Source: Prevotella sp. (GTDB lineage Bacteria > Bacteroidota > Bacteroidia > Bacteroidales > Bacteroidaceae). Taken from it: DNA of 39,889 nt. The notes under the pieces were generated by a model. That model saw nothing but the letters and a program-made list of their open reading frames with translations. It was not told where the DNA came from and did not search any database. The DNA is taken from NCBI GenBank assembly GCA_017965725.1, contig JAGCPK010000014.1, forward strand, positions 1 to 39,889. The letters run 5' to 3'. Both the position numbers and the translations under genes were made by a program. Positions 23,785 through 32,390 of this stretch are shown here, piece by piece; position 1 is the first letter of the stretch; each line of letters begins with the position of its first letter.

Positions 23785-24702
23785 CTATCTAATGTCTTCA
23801 ATATTATATGGTGTCTCCTGATAGACGTAATAGTTCACCCAATTGGTATAGAACAGATTCGCATGCGAACGCCAAGACACCACAGGTCCCTTCTTGGGAT
23901 CATCGTCGCGGTAGTAGTTCTTGGGCAAAGCCACGTCGTCACGAATTCCACTGTCACGCTTATACTCATTGTCGAGCGTGTTGGGTGAATACTCCAGATG
24001 TCCTGTGATAAAGAACTCTCGCCCACCCCGTGCCATCACAATGCTGACACCACACTCTTCCGACTCTGCTATCAGCGTCAGGTCGGGATTTGCCAAAATA
24101 TCCTCACGATGAATCTCCGTATGACGGCTGTGAGGCATCATAAACTCATCGTCGAAACCTCGGAAGATGGGTAGTTTGGGATCCAAGGGTTTTTGTGGGA
24201 AGATGCCGAACATCTTCATGGGCAACGGGTACTTAGGTACACCATAATAATAATAGAGTCCTGCCTGTGCAGCCCAACATATATATAAGGTACTCGTGAC
24301 GTGAGTTCTCGCCCATGTAAAGATATCGGTAATCTCATCCCAATAACTCACATCCTCAAACTCCAACTGTTCCACAGGAGCACCCGTGATGATCATACCA
24401 TCAAATTTCTCATTTCGCATCTCAGCAAAGTCGCGATAAAACATCATCATGTGCTCAATGGGCGTATTCTTCGGCGTATGACTCTTCAGTTTCATGAAGT
24501 TGATGTCAAGTTGGAGAGGTGTATTGGAAAGCAGGCGAATCAAATCTGTCTCCGTAGTAATCTTCAACGGCATCAGATTCAAGATGACGATCTTCAGTGG
24601 ACGGATATCCTGTGAATGGGCACGGGTATCATCCATCACAAAGATATTCTCCTGTTTCAGAAGGTCTATGGCTGGAAGCCTATCTGGTAATCTTAACGGC
24701 AT
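23785..24702 (-). CDS. metA: Homoserine O-acetyltransferase (MetA family)
   Basis: This 305-residue acyltransferase of methionine synthesis has the catalytic Cys142 (TSTLYICWAAQAG), His235 and Glu237 (FITGHLEYSPN). Residue 111 is Glu in MIITGAPVEQLEFEDV. In this family Glu at that site goes with acetyl-CoA use and Gly (as in E. coli) with succinyl-CoA, so acetyl transfer is predicted despite the common succinyltransferase label. The start ATG at 24702 lies 9 bases after the PP2C gene, and the stop touches the U32 start. It appears to be a passenger in the signalling operon; whether it shares regulation with the kinase genes is unknown. Confidence 0.94.
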   Translation of the reverse strand: MPLRLPDRLPAIDLLKQENIFVMDDTRAHSQDIRPLKIVILNLMPLKITTETDLIRLLSNTPLQLDINFMKLKSHTPKNTPIEHMMMFYRDFAEMRNEKFDGMIITGAPVEQLEFEDVSYWDEITDIFTWARTHVTSTLYICWAAQAGLYYYYGVPKYPLPMKMFGIFPQKPLDPKLPIFRGFDDEFMMPHSRHTEIHREDILANPDLTLIAESEECGVSIVMARGGREFFITGHLEYSPNTLDNEYKRDSGIRDDVALPKNYYRDDDPKKGPVVSWRSHANLFYTNWVNYYVYQETPYNIEDIR

Positions 24703-24711
24703 AACACAATC

Positions 24712-25467
24712 CTATTGTTTCTTAACTTTAATGAGACAGACAGACACATTATCGTAGCCTCCCCGAGTAATGGCTGCATCACAGAGGCCGTTGGCATCAG
24801 CACCTTCCGAAAGATATACGTTCAAGCGATGATCGCTCATCATGTCTGACAAGCCGTCGCTACAAAGCAGATAGATGTCCCCATCCCGTATATCCTGTGT
24901 CATCTGAACAAGATCAATATAGGAATGTGTACATCCGCCACCAATGCAGTTGGTGATGACACTACTGTGCTTCTCACGACTACCCATCATACCATCCAAC
25001 GAGTGGTCGGTAGTCAACTGTATCAACTCATCATCCCTAAAACGATAAAGTCTGCTGTCGCCACAGTTGAGAGAATAAAAGTCGCCGTCATAATAGACCA
25101 ATGCCACAAGCGTGGTTCCCATACCCTTAAACTGCTCATCGGAATTCCCCTTCGAGTCGATCATCATATTGACGGAATCAAGCCACTCCACAACCATCTC
25201 GTTGAATGCGCCTGCATCCAACCCCACAGGAAGGTCACTGAAATAAAATTGCAAGTTGTGGAGTGTATCGCTACTTGCCACGTCACCGCTCTTATGACCT
25301 CCCATGCCATCGGCAACAGCCATCATAAGTCGGTCTTTATCTCCCAATTCAATGTGTGTGTGGTATTCATCGTCCCTAATGAACTGATAACCCACGAGGA
25401 TCATATCCTCATTATCATGTCTCACACAGCCAACCCTACTGGCTGCTGATATTTCCAATTCAATCAT
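24712..25467 (-). CDS. PP2C-type Ser/Thr protein phosphatase
   Basis: This 251-residue stand-alone PPM/PP2C phosphatase has all the metal-binding and core motifs: CVRHDNEDMILVG, MAVADGMGGHKSGDVAS, FKGMGTTLVALV, LNCGDSRLYRF, LTTDHSL, LLCSDGLSDMM and RGGYDNVSVCLI. It has no signal or membrane span, so it acts in the cytoplasm. Thirteen bases separate it from the FHA gene; with the kinase upstream it forms a write/erase pair for protein Ser/Thr phosphorylation, and its probable substrates are the kinase itself, the FHA protein or the AAA+ protein (inference). PP2C next to kinase and FHA recalls the post-translational switch of type VI secretion (PpkA/PppA/Fha), but no secretion structural gene is here. 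Confidence 0.94.
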   Translation of the reverse strand: MIELEISAASRVGCVRHDNEDMILVGYQFIRDDEYHTHIELGDKDRLMMAVADGMGGHKSGDVASSDTLHNLQFYFSDLPVGLDAGAFNEMVVEWLDSVNMMIDSKGNSDEQFKGMGTTLVALVYYDGDFYSLNCGDSRLYRFRDDELIQLTTDHSLDGMMGSREKHSSVITNCIGGGCTHSYIDLVQMTQDIRDGDIYLLCSDGLSDMMSDHRLNVYLSEGADANGLCDAAITRGGYDNVSVCLIKVKKQ

Positions 25468-25480
25468 AGTTTTTCTAATG

Positions 25481-26059
25481 CTACCTGACCATCACCTGCA
25501 AGTTAATATTTGCAATAGTCAGGATATCACCATTATTAAGTGTCATATCGACATCAGGCTGCAATGGGCGTTGGTTGACCTTCGTACCATTCGACGAATG
25601 CTTGTCAGATATCGTCCAACCACTACCAGCCTTATATTTCAACTGTGCATGAACACCAGAAACATAGGCATGCGGCTCGAAGAACTGGGTATAGGGTCCC
25701 TTTCGACGACCTATGACGGCACCATTGATGCCTACGATACGGATATTCAGACTATCGTTAGCCAGGGTCAGAACAGGTACGCCAGATGCTGAGGTACGCT
25801 GCTGCACAAGTGGTACGGCCACCCCTCCTGCGACGGAAGCAGTAATAGACGCACTTGCCTTCAGGCTCTCTGACAAACCGGGATGAGCCTTTGACGGTTG
25901 CTGATCACTCGGAGACACCATTAGTCCTCCACAACGTGTACACCGTCGGCCTATACCCACGTGCCCACATTGGTTACAAAACAACAAAGCCTGCCCACAC
26001 TGGTCACAGAAGTGGGAGTCGCTGTCAATCTCTTCTTTACATGTTGGACAAATAATCAT
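25481..26059 (-). CDS. FHA-domain protein with N-terminal double zinc ribbon
   Basis: The 192-residue cytoplasmic protein opens with two zinc ribbons, ICPTCKEEIDSDSHFCDQCG and LFCNQCG...RRCTRCGG (about residues 3-45), then a low-complexity Ser/Ala linker, and a C-terminal forkhead-associated domain: IGRRKGPY, the phosphate-contact VSGVHAQLKY, and SDKHSSNGTKVNQRPL. FHA domains bind phospho-threonine; here the natural ligand is likely a site phosphorylated by the kinase encoded two genes upstream. The same ribbon type at the start of the AAA+ protein and in the first gene of the operon suggests a common partner or assembly. The gene lies 5 bases from the AAA+ gene and 13 from the phosphatase. 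Confidence 0.92.
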   Translation of the reverse strand: MIICPTCKEEIDSDSHFCDQCGQALLFCNQCGHVGIGRRCTRCGGLMVSPSDQQPSKAHPGLSESLKASASITASVAGGVAVPLVQQRTSASGVPVLTLANDSLNIRIVGINGAVIGRRKGPYTQFFEPHAYVSGVHAQLKYKAGSGWTISDKHSSNGTKVNQRPLQPDVDMTLNNGDILTIANINLQVMVR

Positions 26060-26064
26060 ATCTC

Positions 26065-29000
26065 TTATTCAATATCTTCTGGTAATATTAACTGATAGGT
26101 CTCTGTCGTCACCTGATCAGGCGGCAACTGTGACACACGCTCAGACAGTTTCTGGATCGTTGCATCGAGCAGGTTACGCATCTCACGGGCATTACCCCAG
26201 TTCTCGTTCTTGCTGACAACCATGCGGTATATCTTATCAAGCAACTTGAACTCGGCTTCCTGCGACAGCGTATATTGATCCTTCTGGGCCATACCCTTGT
26301 AGATGGCCAGCAACTCATCCTCATTATAGTCGTCGATCTGCAGTTTATGAGTAAAGCGACTGGCAAGACCTGGGTTGATCTGCATGAACTCCTCCATCTT
26401 ATCCTTATAGCCAGCAGCGATGACCACGAACTTACCACGGTCATCCTCCATACGCTTCATCAGAGTATCAATAGCCTCCTTTCCATACATGTCTCCACCG
26501 TCACTCAAGGTATAAGCCTCATCGATGAAGAGAATACCACCCATAGCCTTGTCGCACATATTATTGACGATCTTCGGTGTCTCACCCATGTACTTTCCAA
26601 CAAGTGTTGCACGGCTGGACTCTATGACACGACTGGTGGGCAGGATATCCATGGCCTGAAGCACCTCACCCATCTTACGGGCAATAGAGGTCTTACCAGT
26701 ACCAGGATTACCCGTCAGGATAAAGTTCATGGACATCTGCTGTACACTACCAGCACCCATCGCAGCACGCTGCTTCATGAACATGCTCTGCACAGCCAGA
26801 CGACGGATGGAGTTCTTGACACTACGCATGCCGACAAACTCATCGAGTTCATTGAGAACCTCATCAAGCGGACGGGCTGTCTCATTCTGAGCCATGGGCA
26901 GGTCTGCCGTTGTCAGACGATACATGTCTTCCTCCTTGAAGTTCGGGTCATTCATCTGAGTAACCAGACGCTGACTCTGTTTCTCTACAGCCTCATTGAA
27001 GATGCGACGGGCCTCACGGGCATTACCAAAGTTCTTGTCGCGACGCAGGTAGAGTTGCTCAAACTGACGATGGATCGCAGCCTTCGTGTTCTCATCGACA
27101 GTGAATTTCTTACCAGCGGCAAGATTGAGGAATATCTGCGTCAGTTCATCTGGTGTATAGTCGTCGAAATGGATGGTCTGTGTGAAACGGCTCTTCAGAC
27201 CCGGGTTCGTATCAATGAAGTCGTGCATCTGGTCGGTATAACCCGCCACGATACAGATGAACTTACCACGATCATCCTCCAGACGTTTCAACAGCGTATC
27301 GATGGCCTCAGCACCAAAGGAGTCACTGTCATTCGACTTCAAGGTGTAGGCCTCGTCGATAAACAGCACACCACCGATAGCCTCATCCACCAACTGGTTG
27401 GTCTTGATAGCCGTCTGTCCTGAGTAGCCTGCCACAAGTTTCGCACGGTCTGCTTCCACCAGTTGACCACGGGATACGATACCAAGTGTTTTGAAGACAT
27501 CCGTCATGATTCGGGCCACCGTGGTCTTACCTGTACCAGGATTACCTGTGAAGACATAGTGCTTGCCTTGGAAGGTGTTGTTCTCGCCACGCTTGATCTG
27601 CAAGTTGAGGAAGGCGGCAAGGTTGGATATCTCCTTCTTGACACCACCGAGACCGACAAGACCGTCGAGGGCTTTGAGACATTCCTTATAGTCAACCGTC
27701 TTCGGAGCCTCATACGGAATATCCTGATCTTCAATCGTCATCAACTGCTCATTGCTCATCGATGAGATATTTGCACCTTGCAGACGCTGTGCCTGTTTCT
27801 TGCAGATCTGGTCGAAGAGACTACGCATCGTACGTCCGTTGGCAAAATCCTTACCACGCGAGTCATACATCTCTTGAATCATCTTCTTTGTCAGGGCCTC
27901 AGCCTGTTCAGAGAAGATATATTTCTTCGACTTGGCGAAGACAAGCATAATCTGGTAGAGTTCATCGGGTGAGTAGTCCTCAATATTGAGGAAATAGTTG
28001 AAACGGCTACGGAAGCCTGGGTTGACACGGAAGAGATTCTCCATCTCCGTACGATAGCCCGCTGCAATGACCACGAACTTACCGCGGTCATCCTCCATAC
28101 GCTTCATCAGTTTCTCCAGTGCCTGGGCACCCTGATTATCGCGATCTCCAGCCGAACTGACAGGAGCCAGCGTATAGGCTTCATCCACAAACAGGATACC
28201 GCCCATAGCCTTGTCGCAGAGACGATCCACCACCTTCGGGGTTTCGCCCTGATAAGGGCTTACCATCTTTGCACGGTCAACTTCCACGACGTGTCCACTG
28301 TCGAGATAACCAATGGCTGCAAGTATCTCACCGAGTTTACGGGCAATGGTTGTCTTACCGGTACCAGGATTACCTGTCAGGATAATGTGCATCGACATCT
28401 TCTCCTGTTCTCCCAGTCCACGCTCCTGACGTTGCACAGCATTCTGTACAGCATATGCTATCTCACGAACGGCACTCTTCACCTCAGTCATACCGATGAA
28501 GTTGTCGAGATCCTTCAGGATATCCTCGATAGAACGCTCCTCTGGCACATAACCCTTGATATCATCCTTCTCTACGGTCGTAGCCTGAGCGCCACGGGTG
28601 ATGAACTGCGTGAAGATATCCTCTGCTGTCTTCATTGCCAGATGAGCGTATCCGAAAGTCTCATCCTTGATCTTCACCTGATATTTGAAGTAGCGCTTCA
28701 ACTGATCATCAGCCTCCGGCGTGAAGTCAGCGATACCATAACGTGTCTTCAGGCTCAGTTTACAGATATCTGTCAGTTCCTGGTAGCCTGGCGTCGGCAG
28801 GCGGAAGGTGTATTTGAAACGGTTAGCAACCGCAGGGTTGTTCTCCAGGAAGTCGTCTAAGCCCTTGGGAAGACCGGACATGATCACGATAGGATTATCC
28901 TCCCACTTATCCATCTCGACAAACAGTTTGTCAAGGGGATTCACTTGATTAGAATACTTATCAGGCAAGAGTTTCTGCACATTGTCAAAGAACAGGATAC

Positions 29001-29373
29001 CGTCCTTTGCCTTCTTGATATTATCATCCCATTTGTCAACAAAGCGCTGATAGTCAACTGCATCGACCATCGTCAATTTCGGTCTTGCAATAATCTTGTT
29101 CTGGTAGAAATAGTCACGGAGTATTTCTGCCAACGCAGTCTTACCCGTACCCGTTTCACCGATGATGATGGCATTCACCGAAACGCGGACTTGTGCTATG
29201 TCTTTTCTGGAACGTAAGAATGCATAGGTATCGACAATGGTCTTCAACTGTTTCTTCACATCGTCGAGACCAATGAGTCTGTCGAGCAGATTCTGACTTA
29301 CCAGTGGCTGTCCGCACCACTTGCAGAATTTCGCTATGCTTCTGTTCTCTTTATGGCAATGTTCGCAAATCAT
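26065..29373 (-). CDS. Zinc-ribbon protein with four tandem CbbX/SpoVK/EccA-type AAA+ domains
   Basis: This giant 1102-residue ATPase begins with a zinc ribbon (Cys3, 6, 17, 20). Four AAA+ modules follow: Walker A at 72-79 (GETGTGKT), 334-341, 610-617 and 888-895 (each GNPGTGKT). The last three are full CbbX-type modules with Walker B ILFVDEA/VLFIDEA/ILFIDEA (393, 669, 947), the EDDRGKF-V-AGY segment and NPG-SRF arginine-finger-like motif. The first is diverged: its Walker B is ILFFDN (126-131), lacking the catalytic Glu, so it may bind but not hydrolyse ATP. CbbX-type domains remodel protein complexes, for example Rubisco activation and EccA in type VII secretion. The start ATGA overlaps the kinase stop. 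Four modules in one chain could form a ring with fewer subunits than a hexamer. Confidence 0.92.
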   Translation of the reverse strand: MICEHCHKENRSIAKFCKWCGQPLVSQNLLDRLIGLDDVKKQLKTIVDTYAFLRSRKDIAQVRVSVNAIIIGETGTGKTALAEILRDYFYQNKIIARPKLTMVDAVDYQRFVDKWDDNIKKAKDGILFFDNVQKLLPDKYSNQVNPLDKLFVEMDKWEDNPIVIMSGLPKGLDDFLENNPAVANRFKYTFRLPTPGYQELTDICKLSLKTRYGIADFTPEADDQLKRYFKYQVKIKDETFGYAHLAMKTAEDIFTQFITRGAQATTVEKDDIKGYVPEERSIEDILKDLDNFIGMTEVKSAVREIAYAVQNAVQRQERGLGEQEKMSMHIILTGNPGTGKTTIARKLGEILAAIGYLDSGHVVEVDRAKMVSPYQGETPKVVDRLCDKAMGGILFVDEAYTLAPVSSAGDRDNQGAQALEKLMKRMEDDRGKFVVIAAGYRTEMENLFRVNPGFRSRFNYFLNIEDYSPDELYQIMLVFAKSKKYIFSEQAEALTKKMIQEMYDSRGKDFANGRTMRSLFDQICKKQAQRLQGANISSMSNEQLMTIEDQDIPYEAPKTVDYKECLKALDGLVGLGGVKKEISNLAAFLNLQIKRGENNTFQGKHYVFTGNPGTGKTTVARIMTDVFKTLGIVSRGQLVEADRAKLVAGYSGQTAIKTNQLVDEAIGGVLFIDEAYTLKSNDSDSFGAEAIDTLLKRLEDDRGKFICIVAGYTDQMHDFIDTNPGLKSRFTQTIHFDDYTPDELTQIFLNLAAGKKFTVDENTKAAIHRQFEQLYLRRDKNFGNAREARRIFNEAVEKQSQRLVTQMNDPNFKEEDMYRLTTADLPMAQNETARPLDEVLNELDEFVGMRSVKNSIRRLAVQSMFMKQRAAMGAGSVQQMSMNFILTGNPGTGKTSIARKMGEVLQAMDILPTSRVIESSRATLVGKYMGETPKIVNNMCDKAMGGILFIDEAYTLSDGGDMYGKEAIDTLMKRMEDDRGKFVVIAAGYKDKMEEFMQINPGLASRFTHKLQIDDYNEDELLAIYKGMAQKDQYTLSQEAEFKLLDKIYRMVVSKNENWGNAREMRNLLDATIQKLSERVSQLPPDQVTTETYQLILPEDIE

Positions 29374-32300
29374 TTATTCTCGTTGTTATCTATCTGTTGT
29401 ATAATCTCGGTGGGATTGGCTTCTTCCAAATCTCCACTGTTGGGGTTCTTAACATTCATCAGGCTCGGACTATACACAATGAAATCAATCACAAAGATGA
29501 GTGCCAAGAGACTCCACAATACATAATGGAGCACACTCTCTCCACTGATGGAGCGAACCTGGTCAGTCACATCGTCAAGGAGTCCGAACTTAGAACCCTT
29601 GAAGCGATACGATTTCGTCTTGAATGTATAATAAAGTGGCTCCAGCAACGATGATTTAATGTCGTTGTCAAGCACTTCTGATATCAGTTTACTGTCAGCC
29701 TTCTGGTCACCACGGAAGTCCGTCAGATGACAGACAAGTATATAGACCAGTGAGATGGCTACGATAGCCAGGCTAAACAAAGAAGGATGCGACTGTACAA
29801 TATATCTTAATATTATAATAGGTATAAAGGAAGAAGCAAATCCCAACAATCCCCACAGGAGGGAGAAGAAGAAACCGTAGCCACGGAAATAGGCTCTTGT
29901 TGCCACGATGATGGAAGTCATACCTCCCAAAGGCAGTCCGATGGTAAAGAACGGATGAGCCATCAGGTATTCATGGTTCACACCGAAGATCAGCACCAAG
30001 AAAATCCACGCACCTGACAAAGCATAGAAGATCCAGCGCCAGATATTCTCTTTACCCTTGGCGCGCTTCCAGTTGTTTCTGACATTCTTCACCCTGTCGG
30101 ATGTTTCCTGACGGGCATCCACAAAACGCTTGTAGTAGGTTTGTGTCTTGTCTATCTTACCTATATCATTCAACCAGTCTTCCAGTGTATGCTCATAGGA
30201 ATATTCTTCCGTAAAGTCTGCGTTCGGATCTTCGTGATAGAACGCAGCCATCCACTGCACAAACGATCCATTACGGATTTCCTGACGGATAGCCCCATAG
30301 TAGCGGGGATCAATATCACGTCCGTTGGTCAGTTCTGTGCCATCGGACAACTGATAGACAGGATTAGAACCCAGAATACGACAAAAACGGTAGAGGGCCG
30401 TCCTGGCGTCATAAGCACCCAGACGTTCCTTGTTTTCATCGCTTTTGAAGTCGAAGCAACGGTTGGCCTCATTGAGGATCTCCGTCCAGCCATGCAACTG
30501 TGCGAAATAGCAGAAGCGACCTTCTGGCTCCAGGAAATCCTTCATCTCCTTCTCGAATTCCTTTTCATCCATGCCCTGCGTTTTCTTCAGACGGTCTCTC
30601 AATAGATCGCCCACTCCTATTGGAGTATGGGCAAACTTCAAGTCGTAGGCAGCCTCACGGTCCAGATTATAGAGGACCTTATAAGCCAACGGCTTGCTGA
30701 AGGGTTGTCCCTGCGTCAAGATACGAAGGCTCTCACAGGCCATCTTGTCCTCATGACTGTACATCCATGAAAGCAGGCGTCCGTCTGTCAAGCTATGCCA
30801 GTCATCATCCGTAATCTCATCCTTTCCAAAGGCACGTACAATTTCCTGGAGGTTAGATGACGGGAAACGGGCCATCAACGGGATATCGGGATCCATCTCA
30901 TAGACCACCCGCATGACAGATACTCTGGGATCAAAGCCATCTTTCTTCTCAAAATAAGAACGCAGACGGTTGACATTACATTTTGTATGGGACTCCAGAT
31001 AGAGGAATAGCGTATCATTAGGATTGGTCAGCAACATGCCATACTCTTTCGGATAACTCAGCATCGACATAGCCACACTGTGCACGTCATCGCAATAGTT
31101 GCCCTTGATGTCCTTGTATGAGTATGTCGGCTCCATCACATAGATAGCAGCCATCAGTCCTGCATGCTGGTCAACGGGATATCTGTTGACAACAATATCC
31201 TTCACAATCGTACTGAGTTTCGTATTTCCGCACGACTCCAGCCAGTTGCCGATACGTCCGTTGTACAGATAACCGATAGCCAGTTTCTCGTTCTCAATAA
31301 GCAGGGGAACCAACTCATGGATGTTATCTGCCACAAGATTACGCTCCGGATCTACAATAAATGTCTTATATTTCAGGAAGGGCGATGATATATCCACTTT
31401 GGGGCTCTCCCCTTCGAACCATTTTTCCACCTCATTATAGCCCCAGCGGTTGAGAGGATTCACTGACGTGAGACCCTGCACAATCATCTTTACGCGCTCT
31501 GGTAATTCATTCAGATGCGGTAACCTTCCCTCGTTCTTCTGGCGCATCATCACACGCTCATTGCTACTTAGGGGATTCCCGTCCAACCAGAGGGCCATCA
31601 GGGTGATACCCAAAGAATAGAAGTCGGCGGCAGGTGTCAACTCCACCACGCCGTCAATCACATCCGTGTACATCTCTGGAGCCGCATAGATTGGCGTACG
31701 AGCCTGAGTGGTACGGTGCGACTTGCCGTCCTGTTCCATAAGACTGGAGATACCGAAGTCGCCCAACACCAGTTCTGTCTTATCCTTGTCACGGAAGAAG
31801 AAATTGCTGGGTTTGATGTCTTTATGCAGGATATTGTTTCCATGACAATAAGCCAACGCAGCCGCCCCCTGTAAGGCTATTCTGCGGAACTTGTCCAGAT
31901 CACCATTGAGATGGTAATTTGCCAACGATCCGCCTCTCAGGTATTCCATTAACTCGTAGTAACGGTGCTTACCCTCGACATAGGTCTTGCCATAATCTTC
32001 AAGATTGACAATCATCTCGAAATCGAGGTTATGGATGGTCTGCAACAGTTTTTTGTTGACATCAAAATTCGGATAATAGACTTTCAGGACATATTCGTTT
32101 CCGTCTTTTTCCACTAGGAACACCTGGGCTTCTCCACTATTGTCGCTCAGACATTCCACATTACGGTATTTCTCTCCTTTGAGGATGAAAGAATCGCCAT
32201 CATTAACCACCGCATTGTCAGGCATGGGTTCCGATGGACGCATCGTCGTATCCCCACTCGGCATCATACCGCCCATCGACACAGACGGTGCACTACTGGG

Positions 32301-32390
32301 GCGCATGGTCATGTCTTCTCCTGCGAATGTATTATTCACATCTGGATTGATGTTTCCTGATATCGTTGTTGAGGGTCTTAATGTACTCAT
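29370..32390 (-). CDS. Transmembrane Ser/Thr protein kinase with N-terminal T-[LM]-R-P-S repeats
   Basis: The 1006-residue protein starts at ATG 32390 (TAATG overlap with the upstream gene). Residues 1-60 are a Ser/Thr/Pro/Met-rich tail with three copies of T-[LM]-R-P-S (Thr3, Thr28, Thr49). The kinase domain (about 70-335) has Lys103 in YVLKVY, HKDIKPSN (189-196), GDFG (210-213), ARTPIYAAPE (activation loop to APE) and DFYSLGITLMALW. A long, mostly helical region follows. Six or so membrane spans lie near the C-terminus (WIFYALSGAWIFLVLIFGV, FFFSLLWGLLGFASSFIPII, LFSLAIVAISLVYILVCHL, VLWSLLALIFVIDFIVY). HKD replaces HRD, which many active bacterial kinases tolerate. It is likely the writer of the phospho-mark read by the FHA protein and erased by PP2C in the same operon. 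Confidence 0.93.
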   Translation of the reverse strand: MSTLRPSTTISGNINPDVNNTFAGEDMTMRPSSAPSVSMGGMMPSGDTTMRPSEPMPDNAVVNDGDSFILKGEKYRNVECLSDNSGEAQVFLVEKDGNEYVLKVYYPNFDVNKKLLQTIHNLDFEMIVNLEDYGKTYVEGKHRYYELMEYLRGGSLANYHLNGDLDKFRRIALQGAAALAYCHGNNILHKDIKPSNFFFRDKDKTELVLGDFGISSLMEQDGKSHRTTQARTPIYAAPEMYTDVIDGVVELTPAADFYSLGITLMALWLDGNPLSSNERVMMRQKNEGRLPHLNELPERVKMIVQGLTSVNPLNRWGYNEVEKWFEGESPKVDISSPFLKYKTFIVDPERNLVADNIHELVPLLIENEKLAIGYLYNGRIGNWLESCGNTKLSTIVKDIVVNRYPVDQHAGLMAAIYVMEPTYSYKDIKGNYCDDVHSVAMSMLSYPKEYGMLLTNPNDTLFLYLESHTKCNVNRLRSYFEKKDGFDPRVSVMRVVYEMDPDIPLMARFPSSNLQEIVRAFGKDEITDDDWHSLTDGRLLSWMYSHEDKMACESLRILTQGQPFSKPLAYKVLYNLDREAAYDLKFAHTPIGVGDLLRDRLKKTQGMDEKEFEKEMKDFLEPEGRFCYFAQLHGWTEILNEANRCFDFKSDENKERLGAYDARTALYRFCRILGSNPVYQLSDGTELTNGRDIDPRYYGAIRQEIRNGSFVQWMAAFYHEDPNADFTEEYSYEHTLEDWLNDIGKIDKTQTYYKRFVDARQETSDRVKNVRNNWKRAKGKENIWRWIFYALSGAWIFLVLIFGVNHEYLMAHPFFTIGLPLGGMTSIIVATRAYFRGYGFFFSLLWGLLGFASSFIPIIILRYIVQSHPSLFSLAIVAISLVYILVCHLTDFRGDQKADSKLISEVLDNDIKSSLLEPLYYTFKTKSYRFKGSKFGLLDDVTDQVRSISGESVLHYVLWSLLALIFVIDFIVYSPSLMNVKNPNSGDLEEANPTEIIQQIDNNENK

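Noticed and set aside
23785..24702. Homoserine O-succinyltransferase label
   Set aside because: Residue 111 is Glu, which in the MetA family goes with acetyl-CoA; the succinyl form has Gly.
26275..27423. 382-codon plus-strand open frame opposite the AAA+ gene
   Set aside because: It mirrors repeated AAA+ modules on the other strand and has no start signal; it is a codon-bias shadow.
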